This document shows, piece after piece, positions 1 through 10,511 of a stretch of 64,000 nt of DNA. A program made the position numbers and the translations under genes. Origin of the DNA: Mycocentrospora acerina (Eukaryota; Ascomycota; Dothideomycetes; Pleosporales). The notes beneath the pieces are model-generated. The model did not search any database and was not told where the DNA came from. It saw only the letters and a list, made by a program, of their open reading frames with translations. Location: positions 434,001 through 498,000 of the forward strand of contig JAKUHH010000177.1 of NCBI GenBank assembly GCA_022701365.1, given 5' to 3'. Numbering within the stretch: the first letter of the stretch is position 1; the number at the start of each line of letters is the position of its first letter.

Positions 1-251
1 GATACGAATCATTCATTTCACAGTATGTGCGTTCAGCTCATCAAACTGGCACACAAACATAACGTAGATTGCACCAAAACTCATCCACGTGCAATAGCAA
101 CATGTGTATTGGTATCTAGCTCAACAACTTAACGCGTCATTACTACAATCGCTCCACTTTTACATTATCAGTAACAATCCAACCCCATCAGTCCACATCA
201 TGCGGGACCGCCACCTCGACACCCAACGCCACCGCTCCACACAAATGCAAT
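1..251. other. 3' flank of the deacetylase gene
   Basis: AT-leaning sequence downstream of the minus-strand deacetylase stop codon. It presumably holds that gene's 3' UTR. I see no coding region, repeat or RNA gene here. Confidence 0.4.
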
Positions 252-2614
252 CTACAACGGAGGAGCATTAGGATCCATCATGCACTGGTCGACACGCATA
301 AGCTGCTTGCCCGTGGCCTTGGCAATCTGGATAAACTGCCTGAGATAGCTGACAGTCGAGGGGTACAAGTAGTGCAGCACGACCAAGTTCCCGCCCTTGT
401 TGACGTCACGCTGGAAAGCAGTGAGCTGCTGCTCGGGGGTATCGGTCTCCGCCCATAACCAATCCTCAACATCGACGGACCAGTTGGTGATGGTGGGCTT
501 CTTGCCGACAGCCTTTGCGAGGCGGGTGCGCATGCGGGCGCCCTCGTTGCCAAAGGGAGGACGGAAGTAAGAAGTGTCGAGACCGTTGAAGGATTGCTTC
601 ATCGCCTTGATGTCTTCATTGTACTCCCAGTCGATGGATGCGTAGTCGGGGAGTCCCTCCATCTTGGGGTGCGTGAACGAGTGGAGCGCGAGCTGGTGGC
701 CGGCGGCTGACATCTCGCGGTAGACGTTGGTCAAGTTAGTGGTCTCGTCGAGGAGGGGCGCGCCGACGGTGAAGAAAGTCACCTTGACGTTCTCTTCGCG
801 GATGATCTTGAGGACTTCCTGGGCGAGGCTTGGGATTCCGTCGTCGATGGCGAAAGCAAAGCTGTTGGGGCGCTTGCAGGCGAAGACGAGATCGCCGGTC
901 TCCTCGTCGTTGGGGATGATGGTGCCGGCAGGGACAGATGGTACAATCTCGATGACCGATAGGGTGACTGCATCCTGCTTGTAGAAACCCTTGATGGCAA
1001 AGCCAACGACACGGGTGAACTCGACATTAAAGTGGTTCATCGGAATGTAGATATGGCCGTTCTTAGCGTAGCGAGAGGCTTCAACCGAGTCCCAGGTCTC
1101 CGGGTAAGGAGCAATATCAGAGTTGCAAGCGGTGTTGTGCTGCTGCAGAGCGACAGTGAACGCGACGGTGCCAGAGTATGCAATATGAAGGTATGAGCCC
1201 TTGTACTTGGTGAAGTCACTGCAGCTGCTAGAGACCTGGGTGTAGAAAGAATAATCGGCATCAGTGGACTTGATGGTGAGCTTACCACCGGAGTAGGTAA
1301 GACCCATGCCATCATCGCCTCCGTGCCAGTTGCCGAGAGCGTTGCTACCAGAGTTGGCAAACTTGTCAACAACGAGAGCAGCAGCAGTGCCAGCAGGGGC
1401 GGCAACAGTTGCGGTAGGGCCAGCAGGCTGAGCGCTGGTGCTGACGACATATTCGCCTGTACTGCCGCAGTAGAAAGCCATTGGGCCGAAAGAGACAGTG
1501 CCTGAAAATTGAGAAAAGAGAATGGTGACAAGCTTCTCAGTGTTAAGGGTAGGGAACTTGGAAAAGGGAATCAAGTAGAGCTTCTCGGTGCCATCAAAGG
1601 TCCAGCCAAGCTCGGCAGACGACTGAGTGGCGGCTACAGCGCTAGACGGATCGCATGAATTGGAAGAGTCAAGCTCAACCGCGAGCGTAGTGCCAGCAGG
1701 GGCCTTGATGCGGAGAGAGATACCCCCGTACTTGTTCTTCGCGTTAACACAGGGGAATTGGCTGTAGAAGTACGAGCTGCCATCGTTGGGGACAATTTCT
1801 ACACGGTTGGCAGATGGCTTGCCGACAGTAAGGGACTTCATGGTGCCGTCCGAGGAGGTAGCCTTGGTGAAGGCATTGTAGAACATAAAAGTAAGGCGGG
1901 ACTGCGAGAACCAATCATCAATCAAAAGAGGAGCGCAGGTTCCGCTGGGCTGGGTCGTGGTAACGAGCGTGGAGGCGGCAGTAACTCGAGTAGAAGAGGC
2001 AGGGACAGAGGTGGATGCGGGACGGGAGGTCGAGCTGGAACCTGAGCCAGCACCGCTGCAGCCGAGTTGGATGTTGCTGAGCTGCCATGTTGCGGTGGTA
2101 GATGAGAAGCCGGACCAGACGAAACCGGTGATGGCGTTGGCGTTGGCACCGGCGAACTGGGTAAGAGGAACGGTGATGGTCTGGGTGTTGCCGGTCAAAC
2201 CAGAAACCTGGGTGTAGTAGGAAGTGTAGCTTCCGCCCGAGCAAGAGGCTTGTGTCTGGATCTCAAGAGTGGCAGTTCCGCTGGCAGGGCCTTTGACAGT
2301 GAACTGGATAGAGTTGTAGCCATTGGTGGTGGCAGCCTGGCATGCGAACGTCTCGTAAAAGTATGAGCTAGACTGGGGCTTGAAGGAGAGGACTCCGCCA
2401 CTGGCCGAGATTGAGGTCATGGAACCATCATCTGGAATTGATAAGTTGTAGTCCGCTAAAAAGCTGTTGTATACATACCACTTGTCCATGCACCCAGAGT
2501 GTTGGTGTTGGACGACCATTTAGAAAAGTCATCGATCTTGAGCGCCGAGCTGCAGGCTGCTGCGGCCTGGCCTGTGAATGCAGCCAAAAGGCCGATTAGA
2601 ACAGTGTGTAACAT
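252..2614 (-). CDS. Secreted CE4 polysaccharide (chitin) deacetylase with three N-terminal repeat modules
   Basis: Two exons: 2614-2479 and 2431-252. The 47-bp intron (2478-2432) has a GTATGT donor and restores frame, giving about 771 aa. The first exon supplies a signal peptide (MLHTVLIGLLAAFTGQAAA), so the ATG at 2614 is preferred over the intron-internal ATG at 2519. Three related Cys-containing beta-sandwich-like modules follow, at about residues 20-170, 210-385 and 400-560. They share the pattern 'DDF/DW/DKF ... DDG/SDG ... SYFY'. A Ser/Thr-rich linker joins the first two. The last ~190 residues are a NodB deacetylase domain with every expected motif: AFAIDDG, HSFTH, RPPFG, DVEDW and VVLHY. 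It probably removes N-acetyl groups from chitin or a related wall polysaccharide outside the cell. The family assignment is firm, while the exact substrate and the role of the modules (carbohydrate binding) are inference. Confidence 0.9.
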
Positions 2615-4730
2615 ATTAAATTTAAAAGCGAGAGTCTATGGAAAGCGAATGTACGGAGGTCACGAGGACTTCCAGGAAGAGTATTGACACCCTGCAAACC
2701 GACAAGATGTTGTAGTGAACAGGACGAATGCTCGTGAAGACGGACATCATGTGGGCTCCTGGGTCAGATATACCCCCAGCAATCCTGCAGAGTCGCCTTG
2801 AGGCAGCGGCGCAAAGCATGACACAGAGCCGTGGCTAGCGTACTGGGCATGCAAGCCTTCGCGAGGAGTCCTAGTATGTCGGAAGGGAGACTTCTATTTA
2901 AGGCACACTGAGTTCCCTGCACGTGCTCCTGGTGTCGATCCGTCGTCCAGTTTCGCCGCTTTCAGTATAGGGCTGGCTTACCGTTCCCGCTGGTGCGCGG
3001 TTGGGGCGAGGAGTCGGCTTGCCGGGCAGAAACCATCAACGGGGTGGCTTTAACCTCCAGTCTATGCCTGCTTCAAGAATCTGAGTACTTTGGTCTGTTT
3101 ACGCCATTCGCACAGCCTGAAACCTGCATTGATGATGCTGCAAACGTGCCATGGCCCCGGAGGTTCCCCAACGAACGAAATGAAGCCGCGATAATCAGGG
3201 CGGGCCAAGACATCCCAAGATGGCGCTGTTAAGCATGCAAGTGCAATCGTTTGCTTTCGCGTAACTCGAAACACGAGCGTCAATACTTGGCTCATTGCCT
3301 AGCATGCGATGCAGACGCTGTCAGTAACGTGGTTGAACTGTGGGTTGTCCACAAACTACAGGAAACAAGGCAGGCGTCCAGCACATGTGGAGCCGGGGGA
3401 AAACCAAAGGTGGTGTTGCTGGTGTCATTCGATGCAGACACGAGTTTCTACATTAATTAAGCAGGTGAAGAAGGCTTGATTGGTGGCTGTCGCTGCTGCG
3501 TGGATAGGTGTGCGGGACGGGAACGATACCCCGAAAACACCGCTGCCGATCCCTCGAAGCCACCTCCAGTATCTTCTTGTCTCCCCTGCGGTCCGTCAAT
3601 ACTGCATCCCATTGTGGTTGCATGCCTCTCACTTTTCAATTCTCACGTCACCTTCCGGAGCTCAATTTCGCTTGGTTGTTCCTCTGCCCCTGCCAAGTGC
3701 TCTGTCAGTCCCGCCATGTTTCAGTCGTGGATACCTCGAATCAGCTAGTGCAGTTCCATCAGATTGACGTGAGCTCTGTTCTAACTGCATTTCTAGGCTG
3801 TTTCGAAACGACTTTTCAAGGTTGTTTTCTTCTTTTGTTTGTAGCGACCCACGGCTCACGCCTTTATTTAGACTTCCGATCCGACAAGCGCCGTTGGTAA
3901 GGAGTTCGCTGCTTTTGGCAAACGGCACGCACAACGCCTATTCTGGACGGATCGTCGGGAGATGCCTGCAGAAGCCACACTGAAAACCCATGCTTCCAAG
4001 AAATAGGATGCCTGCATGGATCCGCAATTTTCAGATGGGCAGGTCAGTCAGCCGATAGTTTTGGGTCGGGTTCAGGTCAACGAGATTTTTAACTCCTTAA
4101 TCACCTGTCGGCCTTTGATTCCCGATGCGATATTCCGAGCCAGGCGGGTTTGTTGTTCATCGATAATTTGCAAATGTTGAAATACATTACACAACTACCA
4201 GGACTTGTCTTACCAAGAGATGGCGGAATAGCCCATTCAAACAGGCACACAACAACGTCTTGATGAGTCGTGGTTGTGCTGCTTGATTCGTCTTGATTAG
4301 CAATGTCCAGCAGAACAACTCCCAAATCGGTTGAAGTATACGAGAGCAGGTCGGTTCTGCCGCAATCATATCATTTGCAAATATTCAAGATATGCTCCAT
4401 GATACAGTCATTTCGAAAAAATCTCGGTTGATAAACGATTATGCTGTATCAAGTCTCTCTCCAAAAATATCTGTAGCCTAATCAACAACAAACCTAAAGT
4501 TGTACCTTCTTACCAATCATCGTTCGCAACTTCCCCGCATACCCCACTCCTTCCTACATCATCACGTTCTATATGTCAGCAACAGTCCATTCGTACCTTT
4601 CGTGACTTCTACATAATTGGTGTCCATAATCTGATGCAAAGACTCTACATCTTTGCCCGACTATTCCACTCATCTCGATTCTCATCCAAGATGTCAAACA
4701 CCAGCGAGTTTGTTCTCTTAATTCCACTTG
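2615..4730. other. Intergenic, 2.1 kb
   Basis: Lies between the divergent deacetylase (-) and DUF427 (+) genes, so it should contain both promoters. Short frames exist on both strands but none shows a family motif, signal peptide or convincing splice sites. I see no repeats or RNA genes. Confidence 0.4.
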
Positions 4731-5551
4731 ATGCAAATCCTGGGTACAGCTGACAAGTGCAGTCTCGTGAAACTCGCACAAAAACTCGCGTCCGAAGGTC
4801 CTCATAAATGTGAACCTACAGCACGTCGCGTACGAGCTCGATTCAACGGTAAATACGTCATCGACACAATCAACGCCTACCATGTATGGGAGCACCAAAG
4901 ATTCCCACAGTATTAAACCCCCATCCAAAAAATGCAAGATGAAGAGCCAACACCGCCAGGTTCTACGTGCCATTATCAAGTTTCACTTCCGATGCCACCC
5001 TAACCAAGACCTCACCCATCGACAACACAAACAATGCCACACATCTCGCACGCCTGACCGTAGGAAACCACAGCACCGACCGCATAGTAATCTTCAACAC
5101 GCCTGCTCTGAACGGCCTCGTCAAAGTAGACTTTTCCGCAATGGATCAATGGTACGAAGAAGAGGTTCCCATCTTCTGCCACCCCAAAGACCCCTACAGA
5201 CGCGTTGACATCCTAAACTCGACACGCACAATCAAAGTCGCCCTGGACGGAGTGACGCTGGCCGAGAGCTCGAGCCCGCTACTTCTCCTCGAGACATTGG
5301 TACGCACAAGATACTATCTCCCGCCTACGAGCGTCAAGTGGGAGTATTTGTCCAAGAGTAGGTCGGAGACGCTGTGTCCGTACAAGGGGAAAGCGAATTA
5401 CTATGATGTGAGTGTTGGGGGGAAGGTGTATAGAGATTTGGTGTGGTATTATCAGTATCCGACGATGGAGAGTGCACCGATTGCAGGGTATCTGTGCTTT
5501 TACAATGAAAATGTGGACATCTGGGTTGACGGGGTGAAAGAAGAGAGGTAG
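4731..5551 (+). CDS. DUF427 domain protein
   Basis: Two exons, 4731-4909 and 4960-5551. The 50-bp intron (donor GTATTA, acceptor CCAG) joins codon CA|G and gives about 256 aa. The spliced junction reads QRFPQFYVPLSSF, which is continuous with the family. The C-terminal half has the classic DUF427 core: KANYYDVSVGGKVYRD, then WYY, then APIAGYLCFYNE-VDIWVDG. The N-terminal half (RRVRARFNGKYVIDT, then VWEH) looks like a second, diverged copy of the same fold. No signal peptide or membrane segment is seen. DUF427 proteins have no settled biochemical function. The ATG at 4731 is the first in frame; an ATG at 4691 is in another frame and could not be joined by a sensible intron. The gene converges on the deaminase with 207 bp between stop codons. 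Confidence 0.85.
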
Positions 5552-5758
5552 TTGTTTTAGTGAGTCAATCAAGTTGGCTACCATTATCCTTGTCCATTGT
5601 GAATGGCATCCGTGAAGAAAATTCGAACCAAGTGTTGTGATATGATGGAAGCACATGGGGATATGGCGTTGTGATTAGAAATAAATCAGAAGTCAACCTT
5701 ATCATTTTTAACCTTTTACTTTAAAACATAGCAAACCAATAAACTCATCGCCTCTTCA

Positions 5759-8004
5759 TCATCCACTTGAACTACCATCAGAAAACCCACCAACAAGTGA
5801 CACAACTACCAAGGAAACCACATCCCGCCTACTTTTAAAGTAAATCCCTCGCGACCACTGTCCCCGCCTCAACTCCTCAGTCAAATCTACACCTTCTGGG
5901 AGAAAATCCACATCTATCACATGGCACCCATCTTGGCCCTGGCATTTCACAGCACTAGAATCCGACAACCACTCAATACGAGCGTTGGGGCTTTTAAGAA
6001 ATATGTTTTCTTCCTCGCCTCGGTCAGTCGGACGGTTAGGTCTGTCGATATGCTCCCAGTGGAGTGTCAGGTGCATCTTGTTGGTGTGGATAACCAAGGG
6101 TTCGTTTTGGTTATTCATGGCTCTGAATATAGGAGTGCCTTGCTGTAGTGTTGTGGGTCTGCTCTCGCTTAGAGTTGTGACGTTGCTTGACGAAGGGTTT
6201 GATGAGACGTAAAGTGGTGGAGGTGTGTTTTCTGGATATACAAGGACCCTGGATGGTGTGTTGGGGGCAGAAGCAGTTTCAAGATGGGAAAATTCATTGT
6301 CGGACTCGTTGGAGTGTTGGGTAGCGAGAGTGATGGCTTGGTTTCTATCCTGTGTTTGCTCTGAAATGCCTTCACTGATTGGTGATGGTATGTTGAGTTG
6401 TTCTGGAGATGCACGACCTGGCTTTGGGCACTCTGTCGCCACGCTGGGCTGACTGTTAAGACTCCGAGGAGGGGAAAAATCTAGTTCTTCCAATACGATA
6501 CCACTGTCTCTTCGAACAGAGTCGTGCTTGGGGGATGCATGATTCTGAGTCGGTGTGAGGGACAATAATGTGTTGACAGACTCGGCTGCTGAATTAAATA
6601 TCGCGCTTTCACATGAAGCATTGAACGGTTTTCTCTGGTGGTTGATCTCGAGTCTGATCTGATCACGAATTTTCTGATCAAACTCCTGTAGCTTTTCTGT
6701 TATCTTGGCCCCGTGGCTTGATTTGACGACAGAAGATGGAATCACCCATTTCTCGTATAGTCGTCCATGTGAGCTTGGTATCAGGAAACGGCCGTGAGTT
6801 TTGAAGAAGAGGTTGCAGAGAAAACATGCTTTTTTGTTCGAACAGATCACTCGTGGAGTTGAAGTTCCGCCGGTTCTTCCTTCATAGTGAAAGAGGAGTT
6901 GCATTTCGGCGTGAACTGGATATTTGAGCGTCGCATTGTTGGTGATGCAATCGGCGATGCTAGTAAAGCCTGGCTTCTGAAGCTTGGTAGCCAAACTTTC
7001 TCCACGGGGAGTGCCTGAAACTTCTTGGATAATGTCCCGTACAAAATCGTCCAGGTCCACGTGGGGGTAACGAGTTGGAATAATCCTCACAGCGACTACA
7101 CTTATATTCTTGAAGACGGAGAACTGACTCGAGTATCGTAGCAAAAGTTTGCATATAGTAGCATACCGGCTTATTCTCTTCATCGCTTGCAGATCTGTTG
7201 CTGCGGTGTTATCTTGCATGTGTACTGTCTTAAGACGCGTGTAAATGCTTTCGCAAACGCGAACAATTTCAACCAAGATGGCTAATCCGGTTTCTGATCT
7301 CGCTTCTGTACTAGTTAGAGATTCAAGATTTCTAAACAGCGACTCCAAAAAGTTGACATTCAATTGCAGCTCTTCCGTCTCCGAAGCGGTTAGTCGCGAC
7401 AATGCAGGTGGTGCAAGCTGCTTAATCGCGCTTGAAAACCGCAGGATCCAGGGAGCACGTGCTTTCTTGTCTTTACTGAAGTTGCAATGAAGTTTGGCGT
7501 GTTTTGAGCGCAGTCTGCATAAAATCCGATTTTGGTTGAGGGAGATGCTATCATGCAGTACAGCAAGGTGAACAATTTGGTCGTTTTCTGACAGTGTCAG
7601 CACAGCATGTGTACAACAGTACATCTCTACTGACTTGATCGACTCGACGTTTGTATCAAGGACGTAATCCCAGCCACGCGTTTTCGCACTTCGTCAAGTT
7701 CTCCATGATTAACAGCCAACTTGACGATCAAGGACTGGCCATCCTCGCCTTCTTCCACGCAAGCCGCCGTCACCCTTTTCGGATCATCACTACAGGCAGC
7801 CAAGTGAGCAAATGATTCAGCTATCCGTTGTTCTTGTCGGAGTGTGAGGACTCTATTATGATGGTCGCTATTTGATGTGTTTGGCATTTGCACGTATCGT
7901 TTCCTGTTTTCCGAGGGTTCCTCCGGAGTGTCATTCAACTGATAGAGCAGAATGATTCTGTGCATCATGTGCGCCAACTGAACGTCCGTCCAGGGTTGTT
8001 CCAT
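5759..8004 (-). CDS. OTT_1508-like (fungal) deaminase-fold protein
   Basis: Two exons, 8004-7635 and 7587-5759. The 47-bp intron (donor GTCAGT, branch GCTGAC, acceptor TCAG) keeps frame and gives about 732 aa. The catalytic deaminase signature is intact: PVHAEMQ at about residues 347-353 (zinc His plus proton-shuttle Glu) and CFLC at about 378-381 (two zinc Cys). A helical region of roughly 340 residues precedes it. About 320 residues of low-complexity, Ser/Pro/Asn-rich sequence follow, with a short ordered tail near the C-terminus (around LTLHWEHIDRP). The pattern matches the OTT_1508-like deaminases, which are widespread and often multi-copy in filamentous fungi. Their substrate is not known. 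There is no signal peptide. The C2H2 zinc-finger gene lies upstream on the same strand, with 394 bp between. Confidence 0.82.
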
Positions 8005-8398
8005 GGTTTATCAAGCAGTGTTTGAAGCTCTCAGTTTGTTCATACGGGTATTGATGTCACATAATTTTATTGCTGGTTATCCGTTTCAGAGAAGAGTGAC
8101 GACGATTAGGATAGAGCTGATACAGGATGACAGTTGAGGGGTCGAAGTTCTTTGAACGAATCGGATCAGATACTGTCCAACCCCTCCCCAGATTGGATTG
8201 ATGAAATTGATAACATCAGCTGGGCAGAATTGTAATGATTAATTAGTTGGACAGTAATTGTGTCCATCACTGGCATGGCGTGACACTTGCAATTCCGTGC
8301 CACATGCAAGTTGTAGCAACTTTTTGACGTCAACCACAAGATACATATCATTGAATATCACTGATTTAGTTGATTACATTGATTTACAGAGCCACAGG
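8005..8398. other. Intergenic, 394 bp
   Basis: Separates the zinc-finger gene stop (8399, minus strand) from the deaminase start (8004). It is AT-rich and should hold the deaminase promoter. I see no feature that can be named. Confidence 0.35.
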
Positions 8399-9047
8399 TC
8401 AGCCTGCGTGTTTTGTCCGAACATGTCTTGCGAAATTATCCTTCCTTGAACACCCATTACCTCGTTCTCGGGAAAAACTACACTCTGAGTATAGACAAAA
8501 GAATCGCTTAGTTTCTGGGACTGTCTCCGAGTGCTTAGCATTTTGATGACGGGCGAGATCTTTTCTGTACCGAAAGGCTTCGCCGCACCGGCTTATTGTG
8601 CATTTGAATGGCGGCTCATGCTTCTTTTTGTGGGTACTATCCAGATCTTGTTAGTTTTGTAATCATCTTATGTTTTTCCAGTTATGTGCATACTTCAAGA
8701 GACCTTTTCTTGAGAACGTTTTCTCGCAGTATTCGCATCGTATTGCATCGCCGTCGGTCTCCGCAAGTAGACTTGAGCTCTGTAAAAGGTTGTCGCTAAT
8801 TTCGGCGTGCGGTAAGGAGTGGACGAAGGCGTTGGTATCGTCTTCAAATGATTGAGTAGTGTCTGGTCTGTGTTCTTCTTGCACTCCACTCTCCTGTCCA
8901 GCAGGGTCGTTGAAGCTTGACGTGGGCAAATCCCAGCCATATTCTGGTAGAGGGCCTCCATTACCATGCTGAACCCACGCAGGTTCGACGATGGAGAAAA
9001 GTTGTAGATGATTATTTTCGGGTTCATTCGAGCTTACTGGGTACTGG
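8399..9047 (-). CDS. C2H2 zinc-finger protein, 5' end unresolved
   Basis: Recovered only by splicing. One exon (about 9047-8694) encodes a Gln/Asn/Ser-rich acidic stretch and the first half of a finger. A 57-bp intron (8693-8637: donor GTATGC, branch ACTAAC, acceptor ATAG) joins to 8636-8399. The junction creates a perfect finger, CEYC...RKGLLNTHKKKH (C-x2-C-x12-H-x3-H). Two more follow: C-x4-C-x12-H-x4-H (CTISRCGEAF...RHQNAKH) and a third with the fungal SRKDNFARHVRTKH ending. The stop is at 8401-8399. The frame has no ATG before the first finger. A 5' exon must therefore lie further upstream, probably spliced at the TTTCTAG at 9054-9048, but I could not identify it with confidence. It is likely a nuclear DNA-binding regulator. 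It faces away from the 9558 gene. Confidence 0.72.
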
Positions 9048-9557
9048 CTAGAAATAAAAGCTGTCTACAAAAACAATGGGTGGGATTATAACGACTGCTG
9101 AAAAGAGAAGAAGCGCAGAAAAAGATGTGACCAAACAAACTCAGGCAAAAGAAAAAAAAATGAGAGCTAGTCGGTTGGAGAGATGAATGAAAGGACGCGG
9201 TTTCACCTCTCAGAGGCCGGCCGTAAAGAAGAAACACATTCAAGGCGACCCTAGGGAGTCTTATATGTTGTCTGGCTGAGATGATCCACATTTCAATGTC
9301 GCTGGTAAGCTGTATGATTGGCTGGGTAGAAAGGTAGGCCTCAGTATGCTGTATGGTCCAAGTATGACGTTTACTTACATTTCTAGCCGCATAGAATGTC
9401 ATAGTCAGATGCATGATCTGATTTGAGCCAATTGGTTTTAAACATCCCTTGTTCAAAACATAAAGTCTGAGGAGTTCTGACAACATAAAAGACAGAGATA
9501 TGGCTACTCTTCAGTTTTTTGATCTTATAAACCTCCATCTTGATTGAAGAAGTCACA
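9048..9557. other. Divergent intergenic region, 510 bp
   Basis: Lies between the zinc-finger gene (-) and the small orphan gene (+). On the minus strand it is rich in pyrimidine tracts (around 9090-9170) that look like a 5' leader, and the missing first exon of the zinc-finger gene should be here. I see no other feature. Confidence 0.35.
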
Positions 9558-10037
9558 ATGCCTCTCTTATGCTGCAATTCTGTCAAGGCCTACCGCCCTA
9601 AAGTGCTCAACCACGAAGCCAAGTTCTCTCACTTCCTTACATGGGCTGCATTCCCCAAAGATGCTTTTGTCAACATAGGCAGCGTGGTCGATCTTACCGA
9701 AACCAGGACGCCTTATGCGGTGCAACTTGTTCGTCAGGTCAACTATGGGCCTCTTGAAAGCAAGCGTTATTTCATACCGGCTGATGGGGATATATTTGTA
9801 GAGATTCCCGAAGAGAGCTTGATACAGGCGAACTTTCAAAAGCTGAATACGTACGTTACTATTCGAATCAGATATTCCACTGCTCACATCAGAGATCTAA
9901 TGCAAGGCAGGTACAAGAATTTCAAGTGTGACGAGCACAACATGTTCTTTGAGGTGAATCTGTACCAGAAAGATCCCGTCAACAAGCATCACTGGCGTGC
10001 AGACTTGGCCCGACCAGCCAGCACAATTGATCTGTAG
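9558..10037 (+). CDS. Small protein of unknown function
   Basis: An ATG at 9558 opens a 159-residue frame (MPLLCCNSVKAYRPKVLN...) ending RPASTIDL. I do not recognise the family. It has no signal peptide or membrane segment, is rich in charged and aromatic residues, and is predicted to be globular. An in-frame 60-bp segment (9851-9910) has a good GTACGT donor, a CTAAT branch point and a GCAG acceptor. It contains no stop and is a multiple of three, so the true product may be 139 aa with the segment removed. A frame start at the TTG (9540) is not needed. Confidence 0.55.
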   Translation: MPLLCCNSVKAYRPKVLNHEAKFSHFLTWAAFPKDAFVNIGSVVDLTETRTPYAVQLVRQVNYGPLESKRYFIPADGDIFVEIPEESLIQANFQKLNTYVTIRIRYSTAHIRDLMQGRYKNFKCDEHNMFFEVNLYQKDPVNKHHWRADLARPASTIDL

Positions 10038-10511
10038 GGGGTTCAAGTTTGGCCTGGGTGGCTGTGAAGCAGGTTGGGTTGCGAGTTGTCAGAATATCTA
10101 AATTGGTAGAGAGAGTAGTTTCGTGGTAAATCTAGTCTTGGCATCATCATCATCATCATCATCACAAGGGGTGTAGCAGACAGAGCGAGCTTCCATGTAC
10201 TTGGACAGCAACAAGTGCCGTGCATTAGAACAGGAGCAATCTCTTCTGCCTACATTCCCACAACCACTGTGCAAGACGATGGATGATGTTGAGATTGGCA
10301 AGGGCCGCCTTGCCCAACGCGTGGCTAGCGTGGGGCGCCAGATTCAGGGAGCCACACGTTCAACGTCGACGTGGTGCCGCGAGCAACGACACGCCCAAGA
10401 CACGACGCCGCCCATCTCTTGTCGACCGACCGACCGCCCAATGTGCCTGCGCAACGCCGCGCGCCCGTCCCCGCCCTCGTAACTCGGCTCTCGCGCCCCG
10501 CGGCCTCGCCC
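10038..10511. other. Intergenic, 474 bp, with a (CAT)n tract
   Basis: Contains a short trinucleotide microsatellite at 10142-10164. GC content then climbs sharply into the GC-rich glycosyltransferase gene. I see no coding region. Confidence 0.4.

Noticed and set aside
3508..3900. 130-codon plus-strand frame in the 2.6-4.7 kb gap
   Set aside because: Several overlapping frames of similar length and no motif, so chance is the simplest reading.
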